This document shows positions 43,616 to 53,063 of a stretch of 64,000 nt of DNA, piece after piece. Made by a program: the position numbers and the translations under genes. Every line of letters begins with the position of its first letter. Positions within the stretch are counted from its first letter, which is position 1. The notes under the pieces were generated by a model. It saw only the letters and a list, made by a program, of their open reading frames with translations, was not told where the DNA came from and ran no database searches. The DNA comes from JAKANT01 sp035502095. Lineage in GTDB: Bacteria > Pseudomonadota > Gammaproteobacteria > Burkholderiales > Burkholderiaceae_F. Where the stretch lies: the NCBI GenBank assembly GCA_035502095.1, contig DATJUX010000036.1, positions 130,947-194,946 of the forward strand. Reading direction: 5' to 3'.

Positions 43616-45037
43616 TCATCCGCCAGCACTCCGCACGGCATTCCAGGCCGTAGCCATCGAGCGCACCGCGTGCAACATATCGGCTTCACGCGTGTCGTAA
43701 CCGATGACCGAAACCCGCATCACCCACATCCCGCGCCACTGCGCGCCGCCCACGAAACATTGCCCGTCCTCCTGGATGCGAGCGATGGTCGCGCGGGTCA
43801 GGCGGTCGCCTTCGGCGGTCGACTCGCCCGCGCCGAAGCGCACGATGACCTGGTTCAGGACGACGTCGTTGACGATCGCGACGCCCGGCTCGCGGCCAAG
43901 ACGTTCGGCGATCAGACCGGCCAGCCGCACGTGGCGTTCGACCATTTCGGCGATGCCGTTGCGACCGAGATGCGCGATGAGCGCCCACGCGGCAAAGCCG
44001 CGGGCGCGCCGGGAAAGTTCGGGCACGAAGTGCGACGGATCCCGCTCGCCCTGAGAGGTCGGCAGGTAGCTTGCACTGATCGTCATCGCCCGCTCGTGCG
44101 CCGCGACGTCGCGGACGATCGCAAAGCCGCTGTCGTACGGTGTTTGCAGCCACTTGTGCCCGTCGGTGGCCCAGGAGTCCGCCTGATCGACGCCCGCCGC
44201 CAGTTGCGCGTGCGGCGGACAAGCCCGTGCCCAAAGGCCGAACGCGCCGTCGACGTGGATCCACGCTCCGCGCGACCGGGCGATTGGTATCAGCGCCTCG
44301 AAGTCGTCGAAGGCACCGGTGTTGAGCTGGCCGGCCTGCAGGATCGCGATGCACGGACCTCCCGTGGCCCCGAGCGCTTGCTCGAACGCGCCGGGCACGA
44401 TGGCACCTTGCGCATCGGTCGCCACGCGCTTCACGCGGGCATGGCCCAGCCCGAGGTACTGGAGCGCCGAGAACACGGTGGCGTGCGCGTCGTCGCCAAT
44501 CACGACTTCGATTGGCGGCGCTCCGAACAGACCCTGCGCGTCCGGGTCCCACCCGACCTCTCGCAGCACCTTGCCGCGCGCCGCCGCCAGGCAGACGAAG
44601 TTGGCCATCGTCGCGCCCGTGACGAATCCGACCGACGCCTCGCGCGGCAGATGCAACAACTCGAGCAACCACCGCGCCGCGACAGTCTCGCAAGCCGCCG
44701 CCGCGGGCGTACCTTGATGGTTCCCCGCGTTCTGTCCCCAGGCGGACGTCAACCAGTCCGCTGCCACACCGACAGGATGCGAGCTGCCGATCACCCACCC
44801 GAAAAAACGCCGGCCGGTCATCTTGTGCAGGCCGGGCGCTGCCAGGTCGACAAGGCGCTCGACGACGTCGGCAGCGGAGAGGCCGGCATCGGGCAGGACG
44901 CTCGAAAAGCGCGCGAGCATCTGCGCATAGTCCATTTCCGGGCGTTGAGGCCCGTCGTCGACCCGGCTGCGAAAGTCCTGCGCGTGTTTGGCTGCTCGAT
45001 GCAGCGCTTCGGCGAGCGAGGGGGGCAGGGTCGGCAT
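43616..45037 (-). CDS. PLP-dependent group II decarboxylase-like enzyme
   Basis: A 473-residue enzyme of the glutamate/aromatic amino acid decarboxylase family. The PLP-binding Lys is in WATDGHKWLQTPYDSG. The cofactor Asp lies in WIHVDGAFGLWA and the phosphate-site region in VGFVTGATMANFVCLAAAR. N-terminal family wording FFGWVIGSSHPVGVAADW is present. The start chosen is ATG 45037, with GGAG six bases upstream; ATGs at 45049 and 45106 are possible. Substrate specificity is not clear: family members act on aromatic amino acids, glutamate, 2,4-diaminobutyrate or glycine-like substrates. Confidence 0.88.
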   Translation of the reverse strand: MPTLPPSLAEALHRAAKHAQDFRSRVDDGPQRPEMDYAQMLARFSSVLPDAGLSAADVVERLVDLAAPGLHKMTGRRFFGWVIGSSHPVGVAADWLTSAWGQNAGNHQGTPAAAACETVAARWLLELLHLPREASVGFVTGATMANFVCLAAARGKVLREVGWDPDAQGLFGAPPIEVVIGDDAHATVFSALQYLGLGHARVKRVATDAQGAIVPGAFEQALGATGGPCIAILQAGQLNTGAFDDFEALIPIARSRGAWIHVDGAFGLWARACPPHAQLAAGVDQADSWATDGHKWLQTPYDSGFAIVRDVAAHERAMTISASYLPTSQGERDPSHFVPELSRRARGFAAWALIAHLGRNGIAEMVERHVRLAGLIAERLGREPGVAIVNDVVLNQVIVRFGAGESTAEGDRLTRATIARIQEDGQCFVGGAQWRGMWVMRVSVIGYDTREADMLHAVRSMATAWNAVRSAGG

Positions 45038-45268
45038 GGAAGTCTCCATCGGCGGCACTCGGCCGGGTGGTTGTTGGGTGTCGATAGGTGGAACGGCCTC
45101 GTTCATCCGACCGGATATTCCCCAGGGACACTTTGAAACTTGAGCGCGCCCGCGCGACGTCAACGGCCTGGTCCTCGTGTCACCGCCGCGGCGGCCTCGG
45201 AGCAGGCGGAGGTTCACGCTTCAAGGAGAGAGTCAGGACCCTCCTTGCGGTGATCTGCGCAGCGAGCC

Positions 45269-45814
45269 TCAGCGCGCATGCAGCGCACGCTCGATTGCAT
45301 CGATCAGGCCCTGCGGACCGAACGAGACGTCGACCACCTTGCGGTTTACGAAGAGACCCGGTGTCGCATGAACCGAACTGCGCTGCCCGCCGTCGATGTG
45401 CTCGCGCACCCGCTGAAGGTAGACGTGGTCGTCGATTTCCGCGTGATAGCGCGTCATGTCGAGCTCCAGCCGTTCGGCATAGCTCGCCAGCTGCTTGGCT
45501 TTCAGGTGCGCCTGGTTGTCGAACAGCAGATCGTGCATGGCCCAAAAGCGGCCTTGCGCCGCCGCACACTCCGCGGCTTCGGCGGCCAGCAGCGCGTGCG
45601 GGTGCACTTCCTCGAGCGGAAAGTGGCGAAAGACCAGCCGCAGCCTGCCGGCGAAACGCTCGAGCAGATGCTTGAGCAGCGGCGCCGTCTGCTTGCACGT
45701 GGGGCATTCGAAGTCGCCGTATTCGACCAGGGTCACCGCGGCATCCGGCGCACCCGTCAAGTTCTCGACGACTCCGACCGGTACGGCCAGGTCGTAGTGC
45801 ATTTCTTGGTTCAT
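45269..45814 (-). CDS. Cytosolic DsbA-family thioredoxin-fold protein
   Basis: A 181-residue thioredoxin-fold protein with the redox pair Cys37-Pro-Thr-Cys40 in GDFECPTCKQTAP and the cis-Pro loop in SVHATPGLFVN. The helical insertion between them is of DsbA type. There is no signal peptide, so unlike DsbA it should act in the cytosol, as many FrnE/DsbA-like stress proteins do. It lies between the decarboxylase and a divergent OsmC gene, consistent with a small oxidative-stress neighbourhood. Confidence 0.9.
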   Translation of the reverse strand: MNQEMHYDLAVPVGVVENLTGAPDAAVTLVEYGDFECPTCKQTAPLLKHLLERFAGRLRLVFRHFPLEEVHPHALLAAEAAECAAAQGRFWAMHDLLFDNQAHLKAKQLASYAERLELDMTRYHAEIDDHVYLQRVREHIDGGQRSSVHATPGLFVNRKVVDVSFGPQGLIDAIERALHAR

Positions 45815-45973
45815 GGTCTCTCAGAAGCCTGGATCTGGCGGACAAGAAGAAAACTCACGCCGCGCAATTCGTTGCGGGCAGGTACGGACGACCGCGTCCG
45901 CCTTCAGAATACCCTCGAGCGCGCCGGGTCACACTGGCGCCCTCGCCCCTGTTCTCCTGCGCGGAAGGAACCC

Positions 45974-46402
45974 ATGCGTGCGACAACCGACCTGATCCTC
46001 GCCCGGTGCAGCCTGCACGCCGCAGCGGAAGATCCCGACTATCGACAGACGCTGCCATGCGGCCGCCACACGATGCTCGCGAACGAGCGGGCCGCGCACG
46101 GCGGCGCCGATGCCGGACCGATGCCCTTCGAGTACCTTCTATCTGCGCTCGGATCGTGCACCTCGATCACGTTGCGCATGTACGCCGAGCGCAAGGGCTG
46201 GAGGCTGGGCACGGTCAACCTCTCGCTCGTGCTGCACCGATCTGCCGAGGGCGACCGGATCGACCGGCGCATCGCCGTGTCGGCATCGCTCAGCGCAGGA
46301 CAGACGACAAGGCTTGCGGAGATCTGCGAAAAGACGCCGGTGACGCTCACCCTGAAGTCGGGCATCGGCATCAGGACCGCAGTCGAAGCGGGCCAGCAAT
46401 AG
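45974..46402 (+). CDS. OsmC-family peroxide/stress protein
   Basis: A 142-residue OsmC/Ohr-type protein with both catalytic Cys: Cys62 in LSALGSCTSITLRMYA and Cys118 in EICEKTPVTLTLKSG. These thiols reduce organic hydroperoxides. The ATG at 45974 follows GGAAGGAA. It converges with the alpha/beta hydrolase gene that ends 32 bases later. In many bacteria this type of hydrolase and an OsmC domain are fused in one protein, so here they may be split partners. Confidence 0.9.
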   Translation: MRATTDLILARCSLHAAAEDPDYRQTLPCGRHTMLANERAAHGGADAGPMPFEYLLSALGSCTSITLRMYAERKGWRLGTVNLSLVLHRSAEGDRIDRRIAVSASLSAGQTTRLAEICEKTPVTLTLKSGIGIRTAVEAGQQ

Positions 46403-46434
46403 GTGCGCCGTGCCTGCGCCGTGTCGCAAGACGT

Positions 46435-47208
46435 TCAAGCACGCGCGCCCGCGATCACGTAGCGGCGGCTCCAGACGGCGATGAGGTCCGCCGCATAGTG
46501 CGCATCGGCGCGCGCCGCAAGCAGGTGATCCGCATCGTCGAGCGAGACGAAGCTCTTGGGGTGCTTGGCCGCGCCGAAAATGCGGGTCGCGTTCGTGATG
46601 TCGACCGTCGTGTCCTTCGGTGAATGGATCACCAGCAACGCGCGGCGCAACGCCGCCACCCTGGCCGTGAGATTCTGCTCGGCGACATCGCTCAGCAACT
46701 GGCGCTTGATCGTGAAAGGGCGTCCGGCAAGCACGACCTGCGCGGCGCCGGTTTGCTCGATCTCCGCGGCCTGCTCGCGAAACAGGCCGGTCACGTGGGA
46801 CGGGTCGCTCGGCGCACCGATCGTGACGACGGCGCGCGATTCCGGGATCGAGCTCGCCGCGGCGAGCACCGCGGCACCGCCGAGGCTGTGGCCGACCAGC
46901 AGCGTGGGGGCGCGATCGACTCGACGCAGATGGTCCGCGGCGGCAATCAGGTCGGCGACGTTCGACGAAAAGTTGGTGTTGGCGAACTCGCCTTCGCTGG
47001 CGCCCAGTCCGGTGAAGTCGAAGCGCAACACCGCGATGCCGTGCTCGCTCAAGCGGCCGGCGATGCGGCTCGCGGCGAACACATCCTTGCCGCACGTGAA
47101 GCAATGGGCGAACAAGGCGTAGCCGCGCGCCCCGTCGTCAGGCAAATCCAGGCGGGCGGCGAGCTTCTGTCCGTCGGCGCCCGCGAACGTCACGTGTTCG
47201 CTCTTCAC
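46435..47208 (-). CDS. Alpha/beta hydrolase related to hydrolase/OsmC fusion proteins
   Basis: A 257-residue alpha/beta hydrolase. The nucleophile is Ser108 in LLVGHSLGGAAVL. The acid is in LLVIHSPKDTTVDI and the His in SLDDADHLL. The stretch YALFAHCFTCGKDVFAASRI is the hallmark of the hydrolase half of bifunctional hydrolase/OsmC proteins. The start is taken at GTG 47208 (MKSEHVTF); a GTG at 47223 would add five residues. The substrate is unknown. It is convergent with a free-standing OsmC gene. Confidence 0.88.
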   Translation of the reverse strand: MKSEHVTFAGADGQKLAARLDLPDDGARGYALFAHCFTCGKDVFAASRIAGRLSEHGIAVLRFDFTGLGASEGEFANTNFSSNVADLIAAADHLRRVDRAPTLLVGHSLGGAAVLAAASSIPESRAVVTIGAPSDPSHVTGLFREQAAEIEQTGAAQVVLAGRPFTIKRQLLSDVAEQNLTARVAALRRALLVIHSPKDTTVDITNATRIFGAAKHPKSFVSLDDADHLLAARADAHYAADLIAVWSRRYVIAGARA

Positions 47209-47290
47209 GCCCCGATGATGCACCGGGGGCGGCAGGACGGGCTGCCGCGAACGACCCGCCGACCCGTGCGCGGCGCAAAGGTCGCCGGTT

Positions 47291-47734
47291 CTATCCCGCC
47301 GACCGCCGGTCGAGACTCCAGCGACCGGGGCCGTTCGCGACCAGGAGCAGGAAGCCGCCCGCGATGGCGATGTTCTTCATGAACATGATCATCTGGATCT
47401 GGTCGCCCATTTTGCTGTGAAAGATCAGGGCGGCGAGCAGCGTGAAGCCCGCGAGCAGGAACGCGACGACGCGGGTCTTCCAGCCGATGACGATGGCGAG
47501 TCCGCCCAGCACTTCGGTGGCGATGACCAGCGGCAAGAGCGCGCCCGGAACGCCGACCGACGCCATGTACGCCGCGGTGCCGGCGTAGCTGCCGATCTTG
47601 CCGATGCCGGAGAGCAGGAAGATCGCGGCCAGGAAAACGCGCCCGCCAAGCTCGGCGAGGCTCGCGAGGGTCGACGCGTCGCTTTGCACGGCGGCGCCTG
47701 GACGGGACGTTGCAGTTGCAGGAAAGCTGCTCAT
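47291..47734 (-). CDS. DoxX-family membrane protein
   Basis: A 147-residue inner membrane protein with four hydrophobic helices. DoxX wording is seen in GRVFLAAIFLLSGIGKIGSY, LVIATEVLGGLAIVIGWKTR and MIMFMKNIAIAGGFLLLV. DoxX-like proteins are linked to quinone or thiol redox stress and often lie next to LysR-type regulators. Here the gene is divergent from one, with 150 bases between the starts, so regulation by that neighbour is likely. Confidence 0.9.
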   Translation of the reverse strand: MSSFPATATSRPGAAVQSDASTLASLAELGGRVFLAAIFLLSGIGKIGSYAGTAAYMASVGVPGALLPLVIATEVLGGLAIVIGWKTRVVAFLLAGFTLLAALIFHSKMGDQIQMIMFMKNIAIAGGFLLLVANGPGRWSLDRRSAG

Positions 47735-47845
47735 GGTTGACTCCGCAAATGGGTTGGTCTGGGCCGGCCATGTGCATGACTCGACCGCGGCTGCAAAAAA
47801 CTCCGTGGCACAAATCTAGGGCCTGGCACTCCATCTGAAAAGACT

Positions 47846-47866
47846 ATATTTTTCGATGGAACATAT
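47846..47866. promoter_or_regulatory. Candidate LysR-type box between doxX-like and lysR-like genes
   Basis: An AT-rich patch in an otherwise GC-rich gap has the imperfect dyad ATAT...ATAT, with a T-N11-A core (47849-47861). This is the usual pattern for LysR-family binding sites. It lies 19 bases before the regulator ATG. Confidence 0.4.
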
Positions 47867-47884
47867 CGTTAATGGCGATTGATC

Positions 47885-48766
47885 ATGATCGATGGCCTTA
47901 CTCTGGACCAGCTGCGCACCTTCATCGCCGCGGTCGACGCCGGCAGCTTTTCGGCCGCCGGCCGCAAGCTGCGCCGGGCGCAGTCGGTGGTGAGCCAGAC
48001 GCTCGCCAACCTCGAGGCGCAGCTTGGACTGAAGCTCTTCGATCGCTCGGCACGCTATCCGCGCCTGACGGAAGCCGGAAGCACCCTGCTCGCCGACGCA
48101 CGCGCGCTCGCCGACGACATCGACGGCTTCAAGGCGCGTGCGCACGCGATGCGCCAGGGCCTGGAGCCGCAGCTCTCAGTGGCGATCGACGTGATGTATC
48201 CGCTGGACGCGCTGACGCGCGCGGCGACGCACAGCCGCATGGCCTTTCCGCATACCCCGTTGCGCCTCTACGTCGAAGCGCTCGGCGGCGTGATCGAGCC
48301 GGTGCTGGAACGGGACTGCAGCATCGGCGTCATCGGGTCCCTGCCGGAGATTCCCGGCGAGTTGCGCGCGGAGGCGCTGCGCGACGTCCGGATGGTCACG
48401 GTCGCGAGTCCGTCACACCCGCTCGCGAAGAAGCGCGGCGTGGTGCCGAAATCCGTGCTCGCGAAGCAGGTCCAGCTGGTGCTGACGGATCGAACCGCGC
48501 TGACCCGCGGGCGCGACTTCGGCGTGTTCTCGCCGCTGTCCTGGCGCCTCGCCGACCTGGGCGCAAAGCTCGAATTCCTCAAGGCCGGGCTCGGCTGGGG
48601 TCACATGCCGCAGCACATGGTCGAGGCCGACCTCGCGAGCGGTGCATTGGTCAGGATCTCGATCGAAGGCGTAACCCGCCCGATGGTCATGGCGATGAAG
48701 GCGGTCTATCGGAAGGACGCACCACCGGGGCCGGCCGGACGCGCGTTCATCGCGCAACTCAAATAG
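47885..48766 (+). CDS. LysR-family transcriptional regulator
   Basis: A 293-residue regulator. The N-terminal helix-turn-helix reads LDQLRTFIAAVDAGSFSAAG, then AQSVVSQTLANLEAQLGLKLFDR. The C-terminal part is a periplasmic-binding-like effector domain (LGWGHMPQHMVEADL). The ATG at 47885 is preferred over TTG 47879. It is divergent from the DoxX gene and probably controls it and itself. The effector is unknown; no Cys pair typical of OxyR is seen. Confidence 0.92.
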   Translation: MIDGLTLDQLRTFIAAVDAGSFSAAGRKLRRAQSVVSQTLANLEAQLGLKLFDRSARYPRLTEAGSTLLADARALADDIDGFKARAHAMRQGLEPQLSVAIDVMYPLDALTRAATHSRMAFPHTPLRLYVEALGGVIEPVLERDCSIGVIGSLPEIPGELRAEALRDVRMVTVASPSHPLAKKRGVVPKSVLAKQVQLVLTDRTALTRGRDFGVFSPLSWRLADLGAKLEFLKAGLGWGHMPQHMVEADLASGALVRISIEGVTRPMVMAMKAVYRKDAPPGPAGRAFIAQLK

Positions 48767-48887
48767 TCGGCGCGCGCAGCGATCTCGCCGCGGAACCCGT
48801 TCCGGCGCACCGGTCTCAGGACCGCATCGCCGTCTCGCGTGCCGGCACGGTGGCCTAGACTGCCGCGCTTGACTGCGGGCAAACCGA

Positions 48888-49958
48888 ATGTCGCGCATCC
48901 TGTTCGCCGCGTTGCTGCTGTCGCTCGCATTGGGTCCGGCGCTCGCCGCCGCGGGGCCGTGTTCGACGGCGACCCCCGCATGCACCGAGATGTTCGCCCC
49001 GGCCACCGGTCCCGGCCGCACGTTGATTTATCGCACCTACCCGCTCGACGCGAAGAACCCCGCCATCACGCGCGCGCTGATCGTCATCCATGGACTGTCG
49101 CGCGACGCCGACAACTACTTCCGCCATGCCTTGGCCGCCGCGTTCCTCGCCGGAGCCCTGGACGACACGCTCATCGTGGTGCCGCGCTTCGCCTCGAACC
49201 AGGGCGGCGCCTGCAAGGACGAGCTTGCCCCGGGGGAGCTGAGCTGGCACTGCCAGCCGCGCAGCGACGCGTGGCGCAACGGCGGCACCGCGGTCGATGG
49301 CACGGTGACCACCTTCGACGTCGTCGACGAGTTGCTGCGCCGGCTCACGCGCAAGGACGTGTTTCCGCAGCTGAAGGCGATCGTGGTCGCCGGTCACTCC
49401 GCCGGCGGCCAGTTCGTCTCGCGCTACGAGATGACGAATCTCGTCCACGAAAGCCTGCCGATCAAGCCGACCTACGTCGTCGCCAACCCGTCCTCGTACA
49501 CCTATTTCGACAACCTGCGCCCGACCGCGAGCGCGCTGCCGGCGAATGTCGCGGCCGGCGCGCCCGGCTACACGGCGCCGGTCGAGAAGAGAGCGGCCTT
49601 CGTGACATTTGCCGATGCGAATAACTGCACGAGTTTCGACCATTGGCCATACGGGCTGAAAGAGCGCACCGGCTACAGCACTCGCCTCGACGACGAGCAG
49701 ATACGAAAGCAGCTTGCCGACCGGCCGACGACGTACATGCTGGGCGAACTCGACATCCTGCCGCTGTACGGATTCGACAGCAGTTGCCCCGCCATGGCGC
49801 AGGGGCCTACCCGCCTTGCACGCGGACTCGCCTACGTCAGGTACGTCGACGAGTTGTTCGGCGCGAAGCACAAGGCGATCGTGATCTCCGCGTGCGGGCA
49901 CAACGCGCGCTGCTTGTTCACCGCGGACAGCGCGCTGCCGCTGCTGTTTCCGAACTAG
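48888..49958 (+). CDS. Secreted alpha/beta hydrolase-like protein
   Basis: A 356-residue exported protein: signal peptide MSRILFAALLLSLALGPALA, then a hydrolase fold. The oxyanion region is LIVIHGLSRDADNYF and the nucleophile Ser lies in VVAGHSAGGQFVSRYE. A late SACGHNARCLF may supply the His. Six or more Cys in the mature part suggest disulfides, consistent with a periplasmic or extracellular location. The substrate is unknown. The gene is convergent with the acyltransferase gene, with 50 bases between the stops. Confidence 0.85.
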   Translation: MSRILFAALLLSLALGPALAAAGPCSTATPACTEMFAPATGPGRTLIYRTYPLDAKNPAITRALIVIHGLSRDADNYFRHALAAAFLAGALDDTLIVVPRFASNQGGACKDELAPGELSWHCQPRSDAWRNGGTAVDGTVTTFDVVDELLRRLTRKDVFPQLKAIVVAGHSAGGQFVSRYEMTNLVHESLPIKPTYVVANPSSYTYFDNLRPTASALPANVAAGAPGYTAPVEKRAAFVTFADANNCTSFDHWPYGLKERTGYSTRLDDEQIRKQLADRPTTYMLGELDILPLYGFDSSCPAMAQGPTRLARGLAYVRYVDELFGAKHKAIVISACGHNARCLFTADSALPLLFPN

Positions 49959-49995
49959 GGTTCAGGACGACGTGTCGCTCGACCACGGGGGCAGA

Positions 49996-50012
49996 ATGAC
50001 TTCTGAAGTCAT
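49996..50012. promoter_or_regulatory. Perfect 17-base dyad ATGACTTC-T-GAAGTCAT
   Basis: Eight-base perfect arms around one T, overlapping the stop codon of the acyltransferase gene between two convergent genes. The single-base centre makes a stable hairpin unlikely, so a protein-binding dyad is more likely than a terminator. Confidence 0.4.
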
Positions 50013-51262
50013 GCACCCTGCGCGCGGTGCGGTGGCCGGATCGTGAAGAAGGACTGCAGGGGCGGGATGTAGCGGAAAACGAACGTGCAAATGGCGACCG
50101 TCGTCCAGCTTGCTACCACCGAGATCGCCCAGCGGGACCAGATGCCGAGCGGCGCCCCGAGCAGAAGATAGGTCGCCGCCGTGAGCGGCACGGCGTGAAG
50201 CAGGTACAGCGGGAACGACAGGTCGCGCGCGATGCCCCAACCTCGCCCCGTCAGGTTCAAATGCCTCCTGCCGAATCCGGTCGCGGCGATGATCAGGCCC
50301 CATGCCGCGATGCCCCGCAGGAATTGCGCGAGCATGTTGAACGCGTCGTAGCCGCTGCCGACGGGAAGCACGCGATAGCAGGCAAGGCGCGCGAAGAAGG
50401 CGATCACGCCGAGCGCCAATGCCGCCCACCGGTGCCGCTCGATCGCGTCGGGAAGGCGCGGGTCGCCGCCCGCGAGGTATCCGAAGACGAAGATGCTGAG
50501 ATACACGGTGAAGTTGGCCCAGTCGTTCACGAAGTTCTGAAAGCCGGGCCATCCCGGCCGGAAGAACTCCTCGAGCAGACCGATCCACAGCGCCGGCGCC
50601 AGGACCCACCCGGCGTGAACGTCTCCCTCGATCCGCCCGGTCGGACTCCCGATCCGCTTCCACCGCCCGAACAGCGGCAGCGCGATCACGCAAAAGGCGA
50701 ACAGGTAGAGCAAGAACCAGAGATGCCCGTATTCGAAGTTGCCAGGACGGCCCGGGCCGGAATAGATGCCGTCGAAGAAGTGCGGATAGAACTCGAAGAA
50801 CCCGCCGCTGAAAGTCTCGAAGTCGAGTGACCGCAGCCAGGCCTGGACCGGGATGGCGATGAGGGTCATCAAGAGCAACGGCTTCAGGAGGCGATCCGCG
50901 CGTTCCGCGACGAAGGCGCGCGCGCTCCGCTTGCGCAACGACACCGCGGCGCCGATTCCGGATACGAAGAACAGCAGGTGCATGAACCAGTTGTCCATGA
51001 ACACGGTGAAGTACTGCAGCGCGACCGGACCGAACTCGCCGAAGCGCAGCTGCCCCGCGCGAATGGCATCGCGCACGGGATTGTCATAGACCCACACCGT
51101 ACCGATGCCGCTATATGAGAGCGCACCGTGAAACGGCGCGAGCGACAGCACGACGAGGAAACGCAGCCAGTCGAGATAGGCGAGCCGCTCGCCGCTCCTG
51201 GGGAGCGCGGAAGAGATTGTTTCGCGGGTCGCCGCCGGCGCCGTATCCTGGTCGCGTTCCAT
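50009..51262 (-). CDS. Acyltransferase 3 family membrane protein
   Basis: A 417-residue protein with about ten membrane helices. It starts with the acyltransferase 3 pattern ERLAYLDWLRFLVVLSL and the conserved His in LAPFHGALSYSG. A later segment is GHLWFLLYLFAFCVIALPLF. Members move acyl groups onto sugars or surface glycans from the inner membrane; here no polysaccharide cluster is present, so the acceptor is unknown. It is next to the antiporter gene on the same strand. Confidence 0.9.
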   Translation of the reverse strand: MERDQDTAPAATRETISSALPRSGERLAYLDWLRFLVVLSLAPFHGALSYSGIGTVWVYDNPVRDAIRAGQLRFGEFGPVALQYFTVFMDNWFMHLLFFVSGIGAAVSLRKRSARAFVAERADRLLKPLLLMTLIAIPVQAWLRSLDFETFSGGFFEFYPHFFDGIYSGPGRPGNFEYGHLWFLLYLFAFCVIALPLFGRWKRIGSPTGRIEGDVHAGWVLAPALWIGLLEEFFRPGWPGFQNFVNDWANFTVYLSIFVFGYLAGGDPRLPDAIERHRWAALALGVIAFFARLACYRVLPVGSGYDAFNMLAQFLRGIAAWGLIIAATGFGRRHLNLTGRGWGIARDLSFPLYLLHAVPLTAATYLLLGAPLGIWSRWAISVVASWTTVAICTFVFRYIPPLQSFFTIRPPHRAQGA

Positions 51263-51322
51263 CCGGGCATCTTGAGCCGGACCGCGGCGTCGGCCTTGAG
51301 GACGGTCAACCGCCTTGCGTGA

Positions 51323-52876
51323 TCACGGCTCTGGCCCGCGACCGTCGGCCATTTCCAGCCAGTCCAATTCCTCTTCGATGCGATGAAACGCGTCGTCGCC
51401 GATCTCGTCGCTTGCGCGCATCGCGAAGATCGCGCTCCGGGCAGCCTGCAACGCACCGCGACGGATCGCGCCGTGCGCGGCGAGCCAGGCCGCGGCCGGT
51501 CCGTTGTCCGCCCCTTCGTTCGCCAGCCGTGCCTTGAACTCCTTGCGAACGACCTCGGCGACCGGCGACGGCTCGTGCTCGAAGGTCGCGAGTGCGGTCG
51601 CGAGAGCGCGCTCGCGCGCCGCGCTCAGCTCGCGCCCGACCGGATCGTCGTCGTGCAGGTCGAGCGCCCGGAGCAGCGGTTTCAGCGTGAGTCCCTGCAG
51701 CACCAGCGTGCCGAGCACGACGGTGAAGGACGTCAGGACGATCAGGTCGCGATACGGGAATGCCGGCGGAAGCGCCATCGCGGCGGCGAGGGTGACGATG
51801 CCGCGCATGCCGGCCCAGGAGATGACGAGGCCGCTGCCGACGGTCGGCCGCAGCATCGGCCGCGGCGGATGGAAGCCGTACCGGCGGTCGCGCCAGCGCA
51901 TGACCGCATTGAAGGGCATGTGCCAGGCCAGGCGGACGATGATGACGGTCAGGAGAACCGCTCCGGCAATGAGGAAGTACAGACCCATGTCGGCGGCCGC
52001 CAGGTTATCGAGGATGGGGCGAATCTGCAGGCCGACGAAGATGAATGCGAGCAGGTTGAGCGCGAACACGACCGTGTCCCAGACCGCATACGACGGGATG
52101 CGCATCGATGCGGGAATGCGCTCGGGACCTCGGCGCGCGAGCGCAATGGCGTAACACACCGTCGTCAGCACGCCCGAAAGGCCGATGTGCTCCGCGAGCA
52201 TCCACACGGCAAACGTACTGACGAACTGCATGATCACCGAGGTCGGTACGTGGCGTACACGCGCGAACAGCCGCAGGCCGAGCCACGCGAGGGCAAGGCC
52301 GGCGGCGACGCTCCCTGCCACCGCGAGCAAGAGAGTCGGGACGACCGCCGCGAAGGGGAAGCTGTTGGCGGCCGCGGCGCCTACGGCCAGGCGGTAGATC
52401 AGGAGCGCGCTGGCGTCGTTCAGCATGCTTTCGCCTTCGAGGACGGTCAGGAGGCGATGTGGCGGGCGCAGCGGGCGCAGCACCGCCGTAGCGGCGACGG
52501 CATCGGGTGGCGCCACCACCGCGCCGAGCGCAATCGCCGCCGCCCACGGCAGCGCAGGCATCAAGTGATGGGCCACGACCGCGACCGCGGCGGTCGTGAG
52601 ACCCACCGCGAACACCACCAGGCCGCTCACCGGCGCCCAGTTGTCTCTCAGGTCGCGCAGGGACGCGTCGTAGGCGGCGTCGAGCAGGACCGGCGCCACG
52701 AAAAGCGCCAGCACGAGCTCGGGCGGAACGGTGATCGAAGGTGCGCCGGGAACGAACGCGAGCAGCGCCCCGCCGAGCGCGAGAAACACGGGATACGGCG
52801 CCCCGACACGACGCGCCGCCGCGGCCAGGAACACCCCCGCGACGAACAGAAGAAGAAGCTGCTCGAACTCCCCCAT
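51323..52876 (-). CDS. CPA1-family Na+/H+ antiporter
   Basis: A 517-residue antiporter. About 12 membrane helices carry the family motifs VVAPPDAVAATAVL and LEGESMLNDASALLIYR with the Asn-Asp ion-binding pair, and VISWAGMRGIVTLAAAMALP with the conserved Arg. A cytosolic tail of about 110 residues follows. It exchanges Na+ or K+ for protons. ATG 52876 (MGEFEQLLLLFVAGV) was chosen because upstream residues are not hydrophobic. The downstream neighbour on the same strand is the acyltransferase gene. Confidence 0.93.
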   Translation of the reverse strand: MGEFEQLLLLFVAGVFLAAAARRVGAPYPVFLALGGALLAFVPGAPSITVPPELVLALFVAPVLLDAAYDASLRDLRDNWAPVSGLVVFAVGLTTAAVAVVAHHLMPALPWAAAIALGAVVAPPDAVAATAVLRPLRPPHRLLTVLEGESMLNDASALLIYRLAVGAAAANSFPFAAVVPTLLLAVAGSVAAGLALAWLGLRLFARVRHVPTSVIMQFVSTFAVWMLAEHIGLSGVLTTVCYAIALARRGPERIPASMRIPSYAVWDTVVFALNLLAFIFVGLQIRPILDNLAAADMGLYFLIAGAVLLTVIIVRLAWHMPFNAVMRWRDRRYGFHPPRPMLRPTVGSGLVISWAGMRGIVTLAAAMALPPAFPYRDLIVLTSFTVVLGTLVLQGLTLKPLLRALDLHDDDPVGRELSAARERALATALATFEHEPSPVAEVVRKEFKARLANEGADNGPAAAWLAAHGAIRRGALQAARSAIFAMRASDEIGDDAFHRIEEELDWLEMADGRGPEP

Positions 52877-53063
52877 GGGCCGGATATTGCCGAAGCGGGC
52901 GTCACGCTCAAAGTCGTGGCCTGGCTTGCTTGCATGCGCCGACCGGGGTCGGTGCGGAGGAAATCGCACAGACAGGCGAGGCGCAAAGAGGCGATCGAAG
53001 CCGGGAGCGACCGGACCGACGATTGCCGCTCGACGCCGTCACGACATGGAAGGAAGGCCCATC

